In this document: positions 8,584 through 16,307 of the stretch, piece by piece
Numbering within the stretch: position 1 is the stretch's first letter
Layout: each line of letters opens with the position of its first letter
NCBI GenBank assembly: GCA_031296305.1
Contig: JARLFZ010000026.1
Coordinates: 1 to 42,608, forward strand
Direction: 5' to 3'
DNA length: 42,608 nt
Source of the DNA: Occallatibacter sp.
GTDB lineage: Bacteria > Acidobacteriota > Terriglobia > Terriglobales > Acidobacteriaceae
Program-made: the position numbers and the translations under genes
Notes under the pieces: generated by a model
The model's input: only the letters and a program-made list of their open reading frames with translations
What the model was told of the DNA's origin: nothing
Databases searched by the model: none

Positions 8584-8769
8584 ATGGCAACTACTGCAAA
8601 AAGAGTGAAGGACGCGCGGAAGCCGAAGTTTTCGAGCCGCAAGCACAATCGCTGCCAACTCTGCGGGCGGCCGCGGGGTTTCCTGCGCAAGTTCGGCATC
8701 TGCCGTTTGTGTTTTAGGTCGCTGGCGCTAAAAGGCGAGATTCCCGGCGTCAACAAGTCGAGCTGGTAA
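8584..8769 (+). CDS. rpsZ: 30S ribosomal protein S14, zinc-binding (type Z)
   Basis: 30S head protein. At 61 residues it is the short zinc-binding form of S14, with C24-x2-C27 and C40-x2-C43 coordinating one Zn, rather than the roughly 100-residue cysteine-free form. It ends in the typical [14 protein letters not shown]. The ATG at 8584 follows TGAGGAA. It is often annotated rpsN. A second, zinc-free S14 elsewhere in the genome is possible but not visible here. Confidence 0.97.
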   Translation: MATTAKRVKDARKPKFSSRKHNRCQLCGRPRGFLRKFGICRLCFRSLALKGEIPGVNKSSW

Positions 8770-8773
8770 AAAA

Positions 8774-8865
8774 TCAGGGATCAGGTTTCAGGTTTCAGGT
8801 GTCAGTTGAAGCAGCGACGTGCAGCACGATCAACTGAGACCTGAAACCTGGCACCTGAAACCTGG
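8774..8865 (+). repeat. Heptamer inverted repeat, TCAGGTN family (rpsZ-rpsH spacer)
   Basis: The left arm at 8774-8808 has five 7-mers (TCAGGGA, TCAGGTT, TCAGGTT, TCAGGTG, TCAGTTG), 4 nt after the stop. The right arm at 8831-8865 has five (CAACTGA, GACCTGA, AACCTGG, CACCTGA, AACCTGG). A separate CCCGCC/GGCGGG hairpin lies just downstream at 8885-8904. Confidence 0.9.
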
Positions 8866-8928
8866 AACAACATTCCCGCAGGTTCCCGCCATGTAAGCGG
8901 CGGGCGAACGGGGGATGAAGGAGAAGGA

Positions 8929-9324
8929 ATGAGTCTGACCGATCCAGTAGCAGATTTTCTGGCGCGAATCCGGAATGCGATCCGGGCGCGTCATCAGAAG
9001 CTCGATGTACCGGCTTCGAAGTTGAAGGCCGAGATTGCCCGCATCCTCAAGGAAGAGGGCTACATCTCGAACTACAAGGTCCAGGATGAGGAAGGCAAGC
9101 TGGTGCTGCGCGTGTATCTGAAGTACGGCGGCACAGAAGCGGCCATTCGCGACTTGGCGCGCATCTCGCGCCCCGGCTGCCGTGTGTATGTTGGCCGCGA
9201 CGAGATCAAGCGCGTGCAGGGGGGCCTCGGCATTGCGATTTTGACCACGCCCAAGGGCGTGATGACGGGCCGCCAGGCGCGCCGCGAGGGTGTAGGCGGC
9301 GAGTTGCTGTGCGAAGTGTGGTAA
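8929..9324 (+). CDS. rpsH: 30S ribosomal protein S8
   Basis: 16S rRNA central-domain binding protein; in E. coli it is the spc-operon repressor. The 131-residue product starts MSLTDPVADFLARIRNAIRARH. It carries RISRPGCRVYVGRDEIKRVQGGLGIAILTTPKGVMTGRQARREGVGGELLCEVW, the diagnostic C-terminal half with the STSKGVM-like loop. The start at 8929 has an excellent GAAGGAGAAGG ribosome-binding site. The length is normal. Confidence 0.98.
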   Translation: MSLTDPVADFLARIRNAIRARHQKLDVPASKLKAEIARILKEEGYISNYKVQDEEGKLVLRVYLKYGGTEAAIRDLARISRPGCRVYVGRDEIKRVQGGLGIAILTTPKGVMTGRQARREGVGGELLCEVW

Positions 9325-9328
9325 AGGC

Positions 9329-9404
9329 AGTTCAGAGTTCACAGTTGGGCTGCGATGGATTCGAGTTCAAGACTGTGAACTGAGAACTACGAACTGCGAA
9401 CTGT
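9329..9404 (+). repeat. Heptamer inverted repeat, AGTTCNN family (rpsH-rplF spacer, element 1)
   Basis: The left arm at 9329-9349 has AGTTCAG, AGTTCAC, AGTTGGG. The right arm at 9377-9404 has GAACTGA, GAACTAC, GAACTGC, GAACTGT. The loop is about 27 nt. Confidence 0.88.
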
Positions 9405-9437
9405 TTTTCAGGCTGCAGTGGAACGATGGCGCGTTGC

Positions 9438-9465
9438 AACTGATCACTGAACACCGATCACGGTC
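9438..9465 (+). repeat. Orphan right-arm heptamer array (rpsH-rplF spacer, element 2)
   Basis: Four in-phase 7-mers (CAACTGA, TCACTGA, ACACCGA, TCACGGT) have the right-arm CTR character and no clear left arm. They sit 34 nt downstream of the complete element in the same spacer and resemble a decayed half-element of the CAGTTAT type. Confidence 0.6.
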
Positions 9466-9507
9466 AACGGCTTTTCGGGACTCGCAAGCCAAGAAGGAAT
9501 TTGAAGA

Positions 9508-10047
9508 ATGTCGCGCATTGGAAAGAAACCGATCCCGCTGCCTGCGGGCGTGAAGTACACGGTCGATGGCAACACCGTATTGGTGGAAGGCCCCAAGGGC
9601 AAGGTTACGGCGCTGATCGCCGACGGCATCACGCTGAAAACGAAGGATGGAATCCTGGAGATCGAGCGCGCGAGCGAAGATAAGGCTGCCGTGCACGGAT
9701 TGACGCGCGCGCTGGTAAACAACGCGGTGCAGGGCGTGACCAAGGGATGGACCAGGGACTTGGATATCGTAGGCATCGGCTATCGCGCCGAGTTGAAGGG
9801 CAAGGGCACAGTGGTGTTTACGCTGGGCTACTCGCATGCCATCGAGTTTCCGCTGCCGACGGGCATTGAAGTGGCCATCGATCCCAAGCAGACGCACCTG
9901 ACCGTCTCTGGCGTCGACCGGCAGAAGGTGGGCCAGGTGGCGGCAGACATGCGGTCGTTGCGCAAGCCGGATCCGTACAAGAACAAGGGTGTGCGCTACT
10001 CCGACGAGCGGCTGAAGAAGAAGGCTGGCAAGACCGGAGCGAAGTAA
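9508..10047 (+). CDS. rplF: 50S ribosomal protein L6
   Basis: 50S protein near the sarcin-ricin loop and the factor-binding site. The 179-residue product begins [21 protein letters not shown] and contains the second-domain [33 protein letters not shown], the conserved family signature. The start at 9508 follows GAAGAAT preceded by AAGAAGGAA. Length and domains are normal. Confidence 0.98.
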   Translation: MSRIGKKPIPLPAGVKYTVDGNTVLVEGPKGKVTALIADGITLKTKDGILEIERASEDKAAVHGLTRALVNNAVQGVTKGWTRDLDIVGIGYRAELKGKGTVVFTLGYSHAIEFPLPTGIEVAIDPKQTHLTVSGVDRQKVGQVAADMRSLRKPDPYKNKGVRYSDERLKKKAGKTGAK

Positions 10048-10050
10048 GGC

Positions 10051-10071
10051 GGCTAGAAGCTAGTAGCTGCA
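10051..10071 (+). repeat. Orphan left-arm heptamer array, TAGNAGC type (rplF-rplR spacer)
   Basis: Three in-phase 7-mers (GGCTAGA, AGCTAGT, AGCTGCA) begin 3 nt after the rplF stop. No right arm is present in this short 77-nt spacer, so this is a half-element. Confidence 0.6.
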
Positions 10072-10124
10072 TTTAAATCCGAACGGGGCCGCGAGGCGGT
10101 TCCGCTGATAGGTGAGAGAAGACC

Positions 10125-10481
10125 ATGATTACGCAGACCAAGAGAAATGAGATTCGCCAGCGCATTCACTCGCGCATCCGCGAGAAGCTCTCGGGGACGA
10201 CCGTGCGGCCGCGGCTGAACGTGTACCGTTCGCTCAACCACATTTATGCGCAGGTGATCGACGACCAGAAGGGCGAGACGCTGGTCTCGGCCTCGACGCT
10301 GCAGGCGAAGTCGAAGACCGGCGGCAACGTAGCGGCGGCAAAGGAGATCGGCAAGACGATCGCCGAGCAGGCCGTGGCCAAGGGCATCAAGAAGGTGGTC
10401 TTCGATCGCGGCGGCTATCTCTATCACGGCCGCGTGAAGGCGCTCGCCGATGCGGCGCGCGAAGCGGGACTGGAATTCTAA
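10125..10481 (+). CDS. rplR: 50S ribosomal protein L18
   Basis: 5S rRNA-binding protein of the central protuberance. The 118-residue product has the basic N-terminus ([20 protein letters not shown]) and the family core [20 protein letters not shown]. The C-terminus [28 protein letters not shown] is diagnostic. The start at 10125 follows GGTGAGAGAAG. It lies in the canonical position between rplF and rpsE. Confidence 0.98.
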   Translation: MITQTKRNEIRQRIHSRIREKLSGTTVRPRLNVYRSLNHIYAQVIDDQKGETLVSASTLQAKSKTGGNVAAAKEIGKTIAEQAVAKGIKKVVFDRGGYLYHGRVKALADAAREAGLEF

Positions 10482-10484
10482 AAG

Positions 10485-10570
10485 CAGTGGTCAGTTCTCA
10501 GTGATCAGTTTGTTGCTGCCGGGTTTGCCTGAGTTCTGATAACTGATAACGGACAACTGATAACGGACTG
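10485..10570 (+). repeat. Heptamer inverted repeat, CAGTNNT family (rplR-rpsE spacer)
   Basis: The left arm at 10485-10512 has CAGTGGT, CAGTTCT, CAGTGAT, CAGTTTG, starting 3 nt after the stop. The right arm at 10536-10570 has CTGATAA, CTGATAA, CGGACAA, CTGATAA, CGGACTG. The loop is about 23 nt. Confidence 0.88.
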
Positions 10571-10582
10571 ACGAGAGAGCAA

Positions 10583-11092
10583 ATGACAATGTTGATGAAG
10601 AAACTCGATGCCAACCAGTACAACCTGAAGGATCAGGTGGTGGCCATCAATCGCGTCACCAAGGTAGTAAAGGGCGGCAAGAACATGTCGTTTGCCGCGC
10701 TTGTGGTGGTGGGCGACGCCGCTTCGGGTGTGGTGGGCTACGGATCGGGCAAGGCCAAAGAGGTCCCCATGGCGATTCGTAAGGGAATCGAGTCAGCCAA
10801 GAAGAACCTGGTGAGGGTGAACCTGACCGCGACCACGATTCCGCACCAGGTGCTGGGCCGCTACGGCTCGGGGCAGGTGCTTCTGAAGCCGGCGCCGGAA
10901 GGCACGGGCGTGATTGCCGGAGGCGCGGTGCGCGCGGTGATGACTTCGGTGGGAGTGCAAAACGTGCTGACCAAGAGCATCGGCTCGCCGAACCCGCACA
11001 ACGTGATCAAGGCTACGTTCGATGCGCTGGCGCAGTTGCGCGACCGGGCCGAAGTGGCCACGGCGCGCGGCAAGCAAGTGGAGGATCTGTGA
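10583..11092 (+). CDS. rpsE: 30S ribosomal protein S5
   Basis: 30S protein of the mRNA entry channel and accuracy centre. The 169-residue product carries the dsRBD-like S5 signature ([46 protein letters not shown]) and the C-terminal S5 fold with [39 protein letters not shown]. The start at 10583 follows CGAGAGAGC; the in-frame ATG at 10592 is an alternative. Its TGA stop shares one base with the rpmD ATG. Confidence 0.97.
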   Translation: MTMLMKKLDANQYNLKDQVVAINRVTKVVKGGKNMSFAALVVVGDAASGVVGYGSGKAKEVPMAIRKGIESAKKNLVRVNLTATTIPHQVLGRYGSGQVLLKPAPEGTGVIAGGAVRAVMTSVGVQNVLTKSIGSPNPHNVIKATFDALAQLRDRAEVATARGKQVEDL

Positions 11093-11280
11093 TGGCCGAA
11101 ACCAAGAAGATTCGCATTCAGTACTACCGTTCCAAGATCGCCACACCCACCAAGCACAAGCTGGTGGTGAAGGGGCTGGGCTTTACGCGTCTCAACCAGA
11201 TCGTCGAGCGCGTGGATAATGAATCCGTTCGCGGCATGGTGAAGGCGATACCGCACCTGGTCCGCATTTTGGAGAATTAG
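11092..11280 (+). CDS. rpmD: 50S ribosomal protein L30
   Basis: Small 50S protein of 62 residues in the bacterial short form. KIRIQYYRSKIATPTKHKLVVKGLGFTRLNQIVERVDNESVRGMVKAIPHLVRIL matches the whole family. The ATG at 11092 overlaps the rpsE stop (TGATG) and has GGAGGA 7 nt upstream inside rpsE. The in-frame GTG at 11089 is therefore not chosen. Translation is probably coupled to S5. Confidence 0.97.
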   Translation: MAETKKIRIQYYRSKIATPTKHKLVVKGLGFTRLNQIVERVDNESVRGMVKAIPHLVRILEN

Positions 11281-11288
11281 GCTTCGCA

Positions 11289-11386
11289 AGCTTCTAGCCA
11301 CTAGCTTCTAGCTCCTGGCTTTTCGCGCTGGGCAAGAAGATTTTGGCAATGGCAAGATGAGCTAGAGGCTAGGAGCTAGAAGCTGT
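11289..11386 (+). repeat. Heptamer inverted repeat, TAGCTTC family (rpmD-rplO spacer)
   Basis: The left arm at 11289-11323 has AGCTTCT, AGCCACT, AGCTTCT, AGCTCCT, GGCTTTT. The right arm at 11359-11386 has GAGCTAG, AGGCTAG, GAGCTAG, AAGCTGT. The loop is about 35 nt. Confidence 0.9.
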
Positions 11387-11444
11387 TCTAACAACGCGAG
11401 TCGGATGGCGAATCAATACCATCCGGCGTTATAGCGAGGAGAAT

Positions 11445-11915
11445 ATGGCAAAGAATCTATCGAATTTGCGCGCGCCACGGAAGGCTAACACGGGGCGCAA
11501 GCGTGTTGGCCGGGGCATGGGATCCGGCATGGGCAAGACCTCGGCCCGCGGCCACAAGGGCCAGGGATCGCGAACCGGTTCGAGCCTGATGCGCGGCTTT
11601 GAAGGCGGCCAGATGCCGCTGCACCGCCGCCTCCCCAAGCGCGGATTTACCAACATCTTCCGTACCGAATACACGGTTGTGAACCTGGACCGCATTGCGG
11701 AGCTGGGCGTGGCCGAGATCGGCCTCGACGATTACCGCAAGCTGGGGCTGGCCTCGAGCAAAAAGGCGCTGATCAAAATCCTGGGTTCGGGCGAACTCAC
11801 GACCGCGGTCACAATCCACGCGCACAAGTTTTCCAAGTCGGCGGCGGAAAAGATCGAGAAAGCCGGCGGCAAGGCCGTGGTTCTGGGCGGCGAAACGGCT
11901 CCTGCGGCAGCATAG
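11445..11915 (+). CDS. rplO: 50S ribosomal protein L15
   Basis: Late-assembly 50S protein. The 156-residue product begins with the Gly/Arg-rich extended arm (RKANTGRKRVGRGMGSGMGKTSARGHKGQGSR), followed by GFEGGQMPLHRRLPKRGFTN and the globular C-terminal half. GCGAGGAGAAT precedes the ATG at 11445. The last residues (GGETAPAAA) are a short Ala-rich tail. Confidence 0.98.
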   Translation: MAKNLSNLRAPRKANTGRKRVGRGMGSGMGKTSARGHKGQGSRTGSSLMRGFEGGQMPLHRRLPKRGFTNIFRTEYTVVNLDRIAELGVAEIGLDDYRKLGLASSKKALIKILGSGELTTAVTIHAHKFSKSAAEKIEKAGGKAVVLGGETAPAAA

Positions 11916-11930
11916 TTTCCAGTGGTTAGT

Positions 11931-12044
11931 GTTCAGTGGTTAGTGTTCAGTCGCTTACGTGTCGCACGAGCGCCGCGCATCACCCAGATGGGTCTGATCG
12001 CCAACCACTAATCACTAACCACTAACCACTAACCACTAATCGCT
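11931..12044 (+). repeat. Heptamer inverted repeat, AGTGGTT family (rplO-secY spacer)
   Basis: The left arm at 11931-11965 has AGTGGTT, AGTGTTC, AGTGGTT, AGTGTTC, AGTCGCT. The right arm at 12003-12044 has six 7-mers (AACCACT/AATCACT type), the longest arm in the window. The left arm shows a clear two-heptamer higher-order repeat of 14 nt. Confidence 0.9.
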
Positions 12045-12188
12045 GTTCTGTGACGTAACGCACGTCCGCGGTTCCCTCGGGTTGGGTAGTCTGAGAACAC
12101 CAGGGAACGCCGGGTAAGATGGGATCAAAGCACGATTCAAGGCACGAATTGGCCGGCGCTGCGAGGCGCCTGAAGCGGATAACCCGAT
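12045..12188 (+). other. secY leader, no recognised element
   Basis: About 144 nt lie between the repeat element and the secY start. No good -35/-10 pair, strong hairpin or ribosome-binding site stands out; the nearest purine run is GCGGATAA. It may hold a secondary promoter for secY-adk-map, but nothing visible supports that. Confidence 0.4.
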
Positions 12189-13574
12189 ATGCTTGAGAAA
12201 TTTCTCAATATCTTCCGGATTCCCGACCTGCGCAAGCGGGTGCTTTTCACCCTGGGCATTTTGGCCGTCTACCGTCTGGGCGCGTGGATCCCTACGCCCG
12301 GCGTGAACTCGAACCAGCTCGAAATCATGTTCAACCAGCAGACCGGATCCATGTTCGGCCTGATGGACCTGTTCAGCGGCGGCACATTGCGCCGCATGAC
12401 GATCTTCGCGCTGGGCATTATGCCCTACATCACTGCGTCGATCATCTTCCAGCTTTTGACCGTGGTGTACGAGCCGCTGGCGCGCATCCAGAAGGAAGGC
12501 GAACTGGGCCGGCGCAAGATCACGCAGTGGACGCGCTACATGACAGTGGTCCTGGGCGCGTTGCAGTCGATCGGCATCGCAGCCATTCTCACCAAGCAGG
12601 GACTGGTGCTGTATCCGGGCCCGAGCTTCATTCTGCTCACCGTAGTCACGCTCACGGCAGGCACTGCCTTCATCATGTGGCTGGGCGAACAGATTACCGA
12701 CCGTGGCATCGGCAACGGCATGAGCCTGCTGATTTTTACCGGCATTGTGGCCGGCCTGCCCCGCGGCGTCATCGACTTGGTGCAGAAGGTGCAGACCGAA
12801 GCCTGGGGACCGATGTCATTCGTGGTGGCTCTGATGCTGGTGGCCGGCATGGCCGCAGTGGTAGGCTTCATCGTCTTTGTGGAGCGCAGCGAGCGGCGCA
12901 TTCCCATCCAGAGCGCGCGGCGCATTGTGGGCCGGCGCATGATGGGCGGCCAGTCCAGCCACCTGCCTTTGAAGGTGAACTCCGGCGGCGTGATGCCGAT
13001 CATCTTCGCCAGCTCCATTCTCTCGGCGCCTTTGCTCTTCGGCCAGGTGGATTGGGTGCAGAACAACCGTTTCCTCCAGCCCCTCCTGCTGGCGCTCACA
13101 CCGGGCTATCCGTGGTATGAGCTGTTGAACGTCCTGGCGATCATCTTTTTCGCGTATTTCTACGTGTCGATCGTGATGCGTCCGGACGACATTGCCGATA
13201 ACTTCCGCAAGTCGGGATCGTTCATTCCCGGCATTCGGCCCGGCAAGCGTACCAGCGACTTTATCAACGACATCCTGACGCGCATTACACTGGTCGGCGC
13301 GCTCTATCTGATTGTGGTCCAGATGATCCCGACCTTCCTCTTATCGGGCATCCGTTTTGACAAGATTTTTCTTATCGGGAGGTTTTTCGAGAATCTTCCT
13401 AACTGGATGATTCACGGAATGAACGTGAACTTCTACTTTGGCGGCACCTCTCTGCTCATCGTGGTGGGTGTGGCCATGGATACGGTCAACCAGATCGAAT
13501 CGCAGCTGATCATGCGTCACTATGACGGCTTTTCCCCTCGTTCCGGTCGCATACGCGGAAGGAAAACCTGGTAA
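12189..13574 (+). CDS. secY: Protein translocase subunit SecY
   Basis: Channel-forming subunit of the SecYEG translocon in the inner membrane. The 461-residue product shows ten hydrophobic segments and family signatures: RKRVLFTLGILAVYRLGAWIPTPGV at TM1 and the plug region GSMFGLMDLFSGGTLRRMTIFALGIMPYITASI. LPLKVNSGGVMPIIFASSI and the cytosolic loop VVMRPDDIADNFRKSGSFIPGIRPGKRT are also present. It ends in ESQLIMRHYDGF and a basic tail. TAATG at 13572-13576 couples it to adk. The length is slightly above the E. coli 443. Confidence 0.98.
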   Translation: MLEKFLNIFRIPDLRKRVLFTLGILAVYRLGAWIPTPGVNSNQLEIMFNQQTGSMFGLMDLFSGGTLRRMTIFALGIMPYITASIIFQLLTVVYEPLARIQKEGELGRRKITQWTRYMTVVLGALQSIGIAAILTKQGLVLYPGPSFILLTVVTLTAGTAFIMWLGEQITDRGIGNGMSLLIFTGIVAGLPRGVIDLVQKVQTEAWGPMSFVVALMLVAGMAAVVGFIVFVERSERRIPIQSARRIVGRRMMGGQSSHLPLKVNSGGVMPIIFASSILSAPLLFGQVDWVQNNRFLQPLLLALTPGYPWYELLNVLAIIFFAYFYVSIVMRPDDIADNFRKSGSFIPGIRPGKRTSDFINDILTRITLVGALYLIVVQMIPTFLLSGIRFDKIFLIGRFFENLPNWMIHGMNVNFYFGGTSLLIVVGVAMDTVNQIESQLIMRHYDGFSPRSGRIRGRKTW

Positions 13575-14305
13575 TGTCTTCATCAGTTTCATCTGGTGTT
13601 TCAATGCAGAGTGGCCGGGACACGGAAACCAAAACCGTACCCGGCCCGATTCTTTTGCTGGGAGCTCCCGGCGTGGGCAAGGGGACGCAGGCCAAGGAAC
13701 TGATCAAGACCTGGAACATTCCCCAGATCTCGACGGGCGACCTGCTAAGGGCCAACGTGGCTAAGGGCACCAAGCTGGGCATGATAGCCAAACAGATCAT
13801 GGGCCGAGGCGAACTGGTACCGGATTCCCTGGTCAACGAAATGGTGGCCTTGCGCCTCCTGGAGCCGGATACGGCCACGGGTTACATTCTGGACGGGTTC
13901 CCCCGGACCCTGGTTCAGGCCAACTGGCTGGACGGGCGTCTGGCGGCTCAACCGGAGGCCCTGCCGCTGGTTGCCGTCAGCATCCAAGTGAACTATAATC
14001 AGTTATTGCGGCGCATTACGGGGCGCCGGAGTTGTCCTGTCTGCCAGACCATCTACAACGTGTTTATGCATCCTCCCCAACGGGATGGATTCTGCGATGT
14101 AGAAGGTGCAGCGCTGATCCAGCGAGCCGATGACACGGAAGAGGTCTTCAAGGAGCGCATGCGCGCTTATGCGGCCCTCACCGCGCCTGTTGTCGAGCAC
14201 TACCGGGCTCTGGGACGATTTGCGGAAGTGGATGGAGACCGGCCGATCGCTACGATCGCTGCCGGTATCGTTGCCGCCGTTGAGCGGTTGCGCCATACGG
14301 CGTAA
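13574..14305 (+). CDS. adk: Adenylate kinase with extended N-terminus
   Basis: Catalyses ATP + AMP = 2 ADP in the cytoplasm. The P-loop GAPGVGKGT is at residues 30-38 instead of the usual 7-15, so the 243-residue product has about 20 extra Ser-rich N-terminal residues. STGDLLRA, the DGFPRT motif and the QRADDTEE segment are intact. The LID carries C-x2-C and a third Cys followed by Asp-Val-Glu, so the fourth zinc ligand is Glu where Cys or Asp is usual. The start at 13574 overlaps the secY stop. The ATG at 13604 is possible but lacks a ribosome-binding site. Confidence 0.96.
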   Translation: MSSSVSSGVSMQSGRDTETKTVPGPILLLGAPGVGKGTQAKELIKTWNIPQISTGDLLRANVAKGTKLGMIAKQIMGRGELVPDSLVNEMVALRLLEPDTATGYILDGFPRTLVQANWLDGRLAAQPEALPLVAVSIQVNYNQLLRRITGRRSCPVCQTIYNVFMHPPQRDGFCDVEGAALIQRADDTEEVFKERMRAYAALTAPVVEHYRALGRFAEVDGDRPIATIAAGIVAAVERLRHTA

Positions 14306-14334
14306 CCATCGGGGCGGGTTTGTGCGTATGAAGC

Positions 14335-14417
14335 AGTTCTTGGTTTGAGGTTTTTAGTTCACAGAGCTTCGCTGCTGAACGAGACTGACGACTGTGGACT
14401 GAGAACTGAGAACTGTC
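14335..14417 (+). repeat. Heptamer inverted repeat, degenerate AGTTCNN family (adk-map spacer)
   Basis: The left arm at 14335-14362 is decayed (AGTTCTT, GGTTTGA, GGTTTTT, AGTTCAC). The right arm at 14383-14417 is well kept (GACTGAC, GACTGTG, GACTGAG, AACTGAG, AACTGTC) and runs up to 3 nt before the likely map start codon. Confidence 0.82.
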
Positions 14418-14419
14418 GC

Positions 14420-15169
14420 GTGGCTGTGGTATTGAAGTCATCCCAGGAGATCGAAAAAATGCGCCGCGCCGGGCAGGTAACGCGCGAGGTGCTGGAATTG
14501 GTGCGCAGCAAGGTGAAGCCGGGCGCCACCACGTTCGATCTTGAGAAAGCCGCCGAAGCGCGGTTGAAGGCGCTGGGCGTGAAGGCAGCTTTCAAGGGAT
14601 ATCACGGGTATCCCTGCGTGCTGTGCACCTCGGTCAACAGCGAGGTGGTGCACGGAATTCCGTCGCCCAAGCGGGTCCTGAAAGAAGGGGACATCGTTTC
14701 GGTGGACTTCGGTGTCGTGGTGGACGGCTACTACGGCGACGCGGCGATCACGGTGCCTGTGGGCACCATTGATGAGAAGGCCGCACGGCTGCTGAAGACG
14801 ACCGAAGAGTCGCTCAAGGCAGGCATTGCGGCGGTTCGTCCTGGGGCGACCCTGGGCGATGTGGGATCCGCGGTGCAGAAGGTAGTCGAAGGACAGGGAT
14901 TTTCCGTGGTGCGCGATTTTGTTGGCCACGGCATCGGCGTGCATATGCACGAAGATCCGCAGGTGCCGAACTTTGGCGAAGCGGGCCAGGGCATGAAGCT
15001 GAAGACGGGCATGGTGATCGCGATTGAGCCCATGGTGAACGCCGGCAAGCCCGATGTGAAGGTGCTGGACGACGGCTGGACGGCCGTGGCGGCCGATGGC
15101 AGCATGAGCGCTCATTTTGAGCAGACCGTTGCGGTGACCGCAACCGGAGTGAGAATTTTGACCGAGTAG
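14420..15169 (+). CDS. map: Methionine aminopeptidase, type I
   Basis: Removes N-terminal Met from nascent proteins; a two-metal cytoplasmic enzyme. The product is 249 residues from the GTG at 14420. It has the substrate His in NSEVVHGIPS, the metal ligands in SVDFGVVVDGYYGDAA (two Asp), GHGIGVHMHEDP (His), AIEPM (Glu) and FEQTVAVT (Glu). The start is uncertain: the ATG at 14345 would read through the heptamer repeat and give non-family residues, while GTG 14420 gives the typical short N-terminus (VLKSSQEIEKMRRAG). No clear Shine-Dalgarno sequence precedes it. Confidence 0.95.
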   Translation: MAVVLKSSQEIEKMRRAGQVTREVLELVRSKVKPGATTFDLEKAAEARLKALGVKAAFKGYHGYPCVLCTSVNSEVVHGIPSPKRVLKEGDIVSVDFGVVVDGYYGDAAITVPVGTIDEKAARLLKTTEESLKAGIAAVRPGATLGDVGSAVQKVVEGQGFSVVRDFVGHGIGVHMHEDPQVPNFGEAGQGMKLKTGMVIAIEPMVNAGKPDVKVLDDGWTAVAADGSMSAHFEQTVAVTATGVRILTE

Positions 15170-15181
15170 CAATACTCTGGT

Positions 15182-15229
15182 CCAAAAGGCAAAGGCGCGT
15201 GAGCGCCAAAAGGCAAAGGCGCGTGAGCG
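15182..15229 (+). repeat. Two perfect 24-bp tandem repeats, each a GUGA-capped hairpin
   Basis: A 24-nt unit (starting CCAAAAGGCAAAGGCGCG) occurs at 15182-15205 and again at 15206-15229 without a mismatch. Each holds GGCGC-GTGA-GCGCC, a 5-bp GC stem closed by a GNRA-type tetraloop. The copies lie between the map stop and infA. They do not follow the heptamer scheme. Confidence 0.85.
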
Positions 15230-15246
15230 CCAGAAGTGGACACTGA

Positions 15247-15465
15247 TTGTCAAAGGAAGATGCGATTGAGGTCATGGCAGTTGTCCTGGAGACGCTGCCC
15301 AACGCCATGTTCAAGGTCAAGCTCGAGAACAACCACGAGGTTTTGGCCCATGTCTCGGGAAGGATGCGCAAGAACTTCATCCGGATCCTGCCCGGCGACC
15401 GCGTGGCGGTGGAGCTAAGTCCATACGACCTGAATCGCGGCCGAATCGTGTACAGATACAAGTGA
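15247..15465 (+). CDS. infA: Translation initiation factor IF-1 (TTG start)
   Basis: OB-fold protein that blocks the A site during initiation. The 72-residue product [71 protein letters not shown] is full length, described here by its start, GRMRKN and PYDLNRGRI landmarks. The family start requires the TTG at 15247, and no ATG is available. The upstream Shine-Dalgarno sequence is poor and lies just after the two GUGA hairpins. A rare start on an initiation factor could allow autogenous control, as known for infC, but this is inference. Confidence 0.95.
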   Translation: MSKEDAIEVMAVVLETLPNAMFKVKLENNHEVLAHVSGRMRKNFIRILPGDRVAVELSPYDLNRGRIVYRYK

Positions 15466-15534
15466 TGAGTGGTTAGTGATTAGTGGTTAGTAAGATCGCC
15501 CACTCCCCACTAATCACTACCCACTAACCACTGT
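15462..15534 (+). repeat. Heptamer inverted repeat, GTGRTTA family (infA-rpmJ spacer)
   Basis: The left arm at 15462-15489 has GTGATGA, GTGGTTA, GTGATTA, GTGGTTA; the first copy contains the infA TGA stop. The right arm at 15500-15534 has CCACTCC, CCACTAA, TCACTAC, CCACTAA, CCACTGT. The loop is about 10 nt. Confidence 0.92.
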
Positions 15535-15564
15535 TTTTAAGCGCAAAGAAGGGTAACAAAGGCA

Positions 15565-15678
15565 ATGAAGGTCCGGGCATCAGTTAAGAAGATTTGCGTG
15601 AAGTGCAAGGTGATTACGCGCAAGGGTGTAGTGCGGGTCATCTGCGAGAACGCGAAGCACAAGCAGCGCCAGGGATAA
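15565..15678 (+). CDS. rpmJ: 50S ribosomal protein L36, zinc-binding
   Basis: The smallest ribosomal protein, 37 residues, starting [15 protein letters not shown] and ending KHKQRQG. The ligands C11, C14, C27 and H32 form the zinc knuckle of the C+ type. The start at 15565 follows a weak purine-rich stretch (AAGAAGGG, then AAAGGC). It is in the canonical place between infA and rpsM. Confidence 0.96.
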   Translation: MKVRASVKKICVKCKVITRKGVVRVICENAKHKQRQG

Positions 15679-15711
15679 GCAAGGCCTGGCAGGAACGGGA
15701 ACTTCCACGAA

Positions 15712-15801
15712 AGTGTTTAGTGGATAGTGACTGGTGGTTAGAAATGCAGTTTGTATGCGCAACAAATATTTCTCACCACTAACCACTTATCACTAACTAC
15801 T
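15712..15801 (+). repeat. Heptamer inverted repeat, AGTGNNT family (rpmJ-rpsM spacer)
   Basis: The left arm at 15712-15739 has AGTGTTT, AGTGGAT, AGTGACT, GGTGGTT. The right arm at 15774-15801 has CACCACT, AACCACT, TATCACT, AACTACT. It starts 33 nt after the rpmJ stop, further than in most spacers. Confidence 0.88.
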
Positions 15802-15920
15802 TTCAAGAGGCTAGTTAGCCGGAGTCAAGGCTTGCGATGAACCTCGGAAGGCGCTCCCAAAAACCCGTGCGAACCGGTTGAGGCCGGGGGCACACAACCC
15901 GAAGCAGCAGAGGAATCAGA

Positions 15921-16307
15921 ATGGCACGTATTGCTGGCGTCGATCTGCCCCGCAACAAGCAGGCTAGGATCGCGCTCACTTACATCTTCGGCATCGGCCA
16001 GCCTCGCGCGCTCAAGATTCTGGAGAAGGCGAATGTTGACGCCTTCAAGAAGATCCAGGATCTGGGCGAGGACGAGGTGAACCGCATCCGCCAGGTAATT
16101 GAGGATCAGGGTGACGTCGAAGGCGACCTGCGCAAGGACGTCTCGATGCACATCAAGCGCCTCATCGACATTCAGAGCTATCGCGGCCTGCGCCACAGGA
16201 AGTCCCTGCCCGTGCGCGGCCAGCGTACCCACACCAATGCCCGCACTCGCAAGGGCCCGCGCAAGGGCACGATTGCCGGCAAGAAGAAAGCGAGTGCGAA
16301 GACCTAA
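15921..16307 (+). CDS. rpsM: 30S ribosomal protein S13
   Basis: 30S head protein contacting the 50S subunit and P-site tRNA. The 128-residue product begins [26 protein letters not shown] and ends with the basic tail that contains [26 protein letters not shown]. The start at 15921 follows AGAGGAA. Its TAA stop overlaps the rpsK ATG by one base. The roughly 120 nt upstream contain several short inverted repeats, which could be an alpha-operon regulatory region, but no known S4-binding pseudoknot can be assigned by eye. Confidence 0.98.
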   Translation: MARIAGVDLPRNKQARIALTYIFGIGQPRALKILEKANVDAFKKIQDLGEDEVNRIRQVIEDQGDVEGDLRKDVSMHIKRLIDIQSYRGLRHRKSLPVRGQRTHTNARTRKGPRKGTIAGKKKASAKT

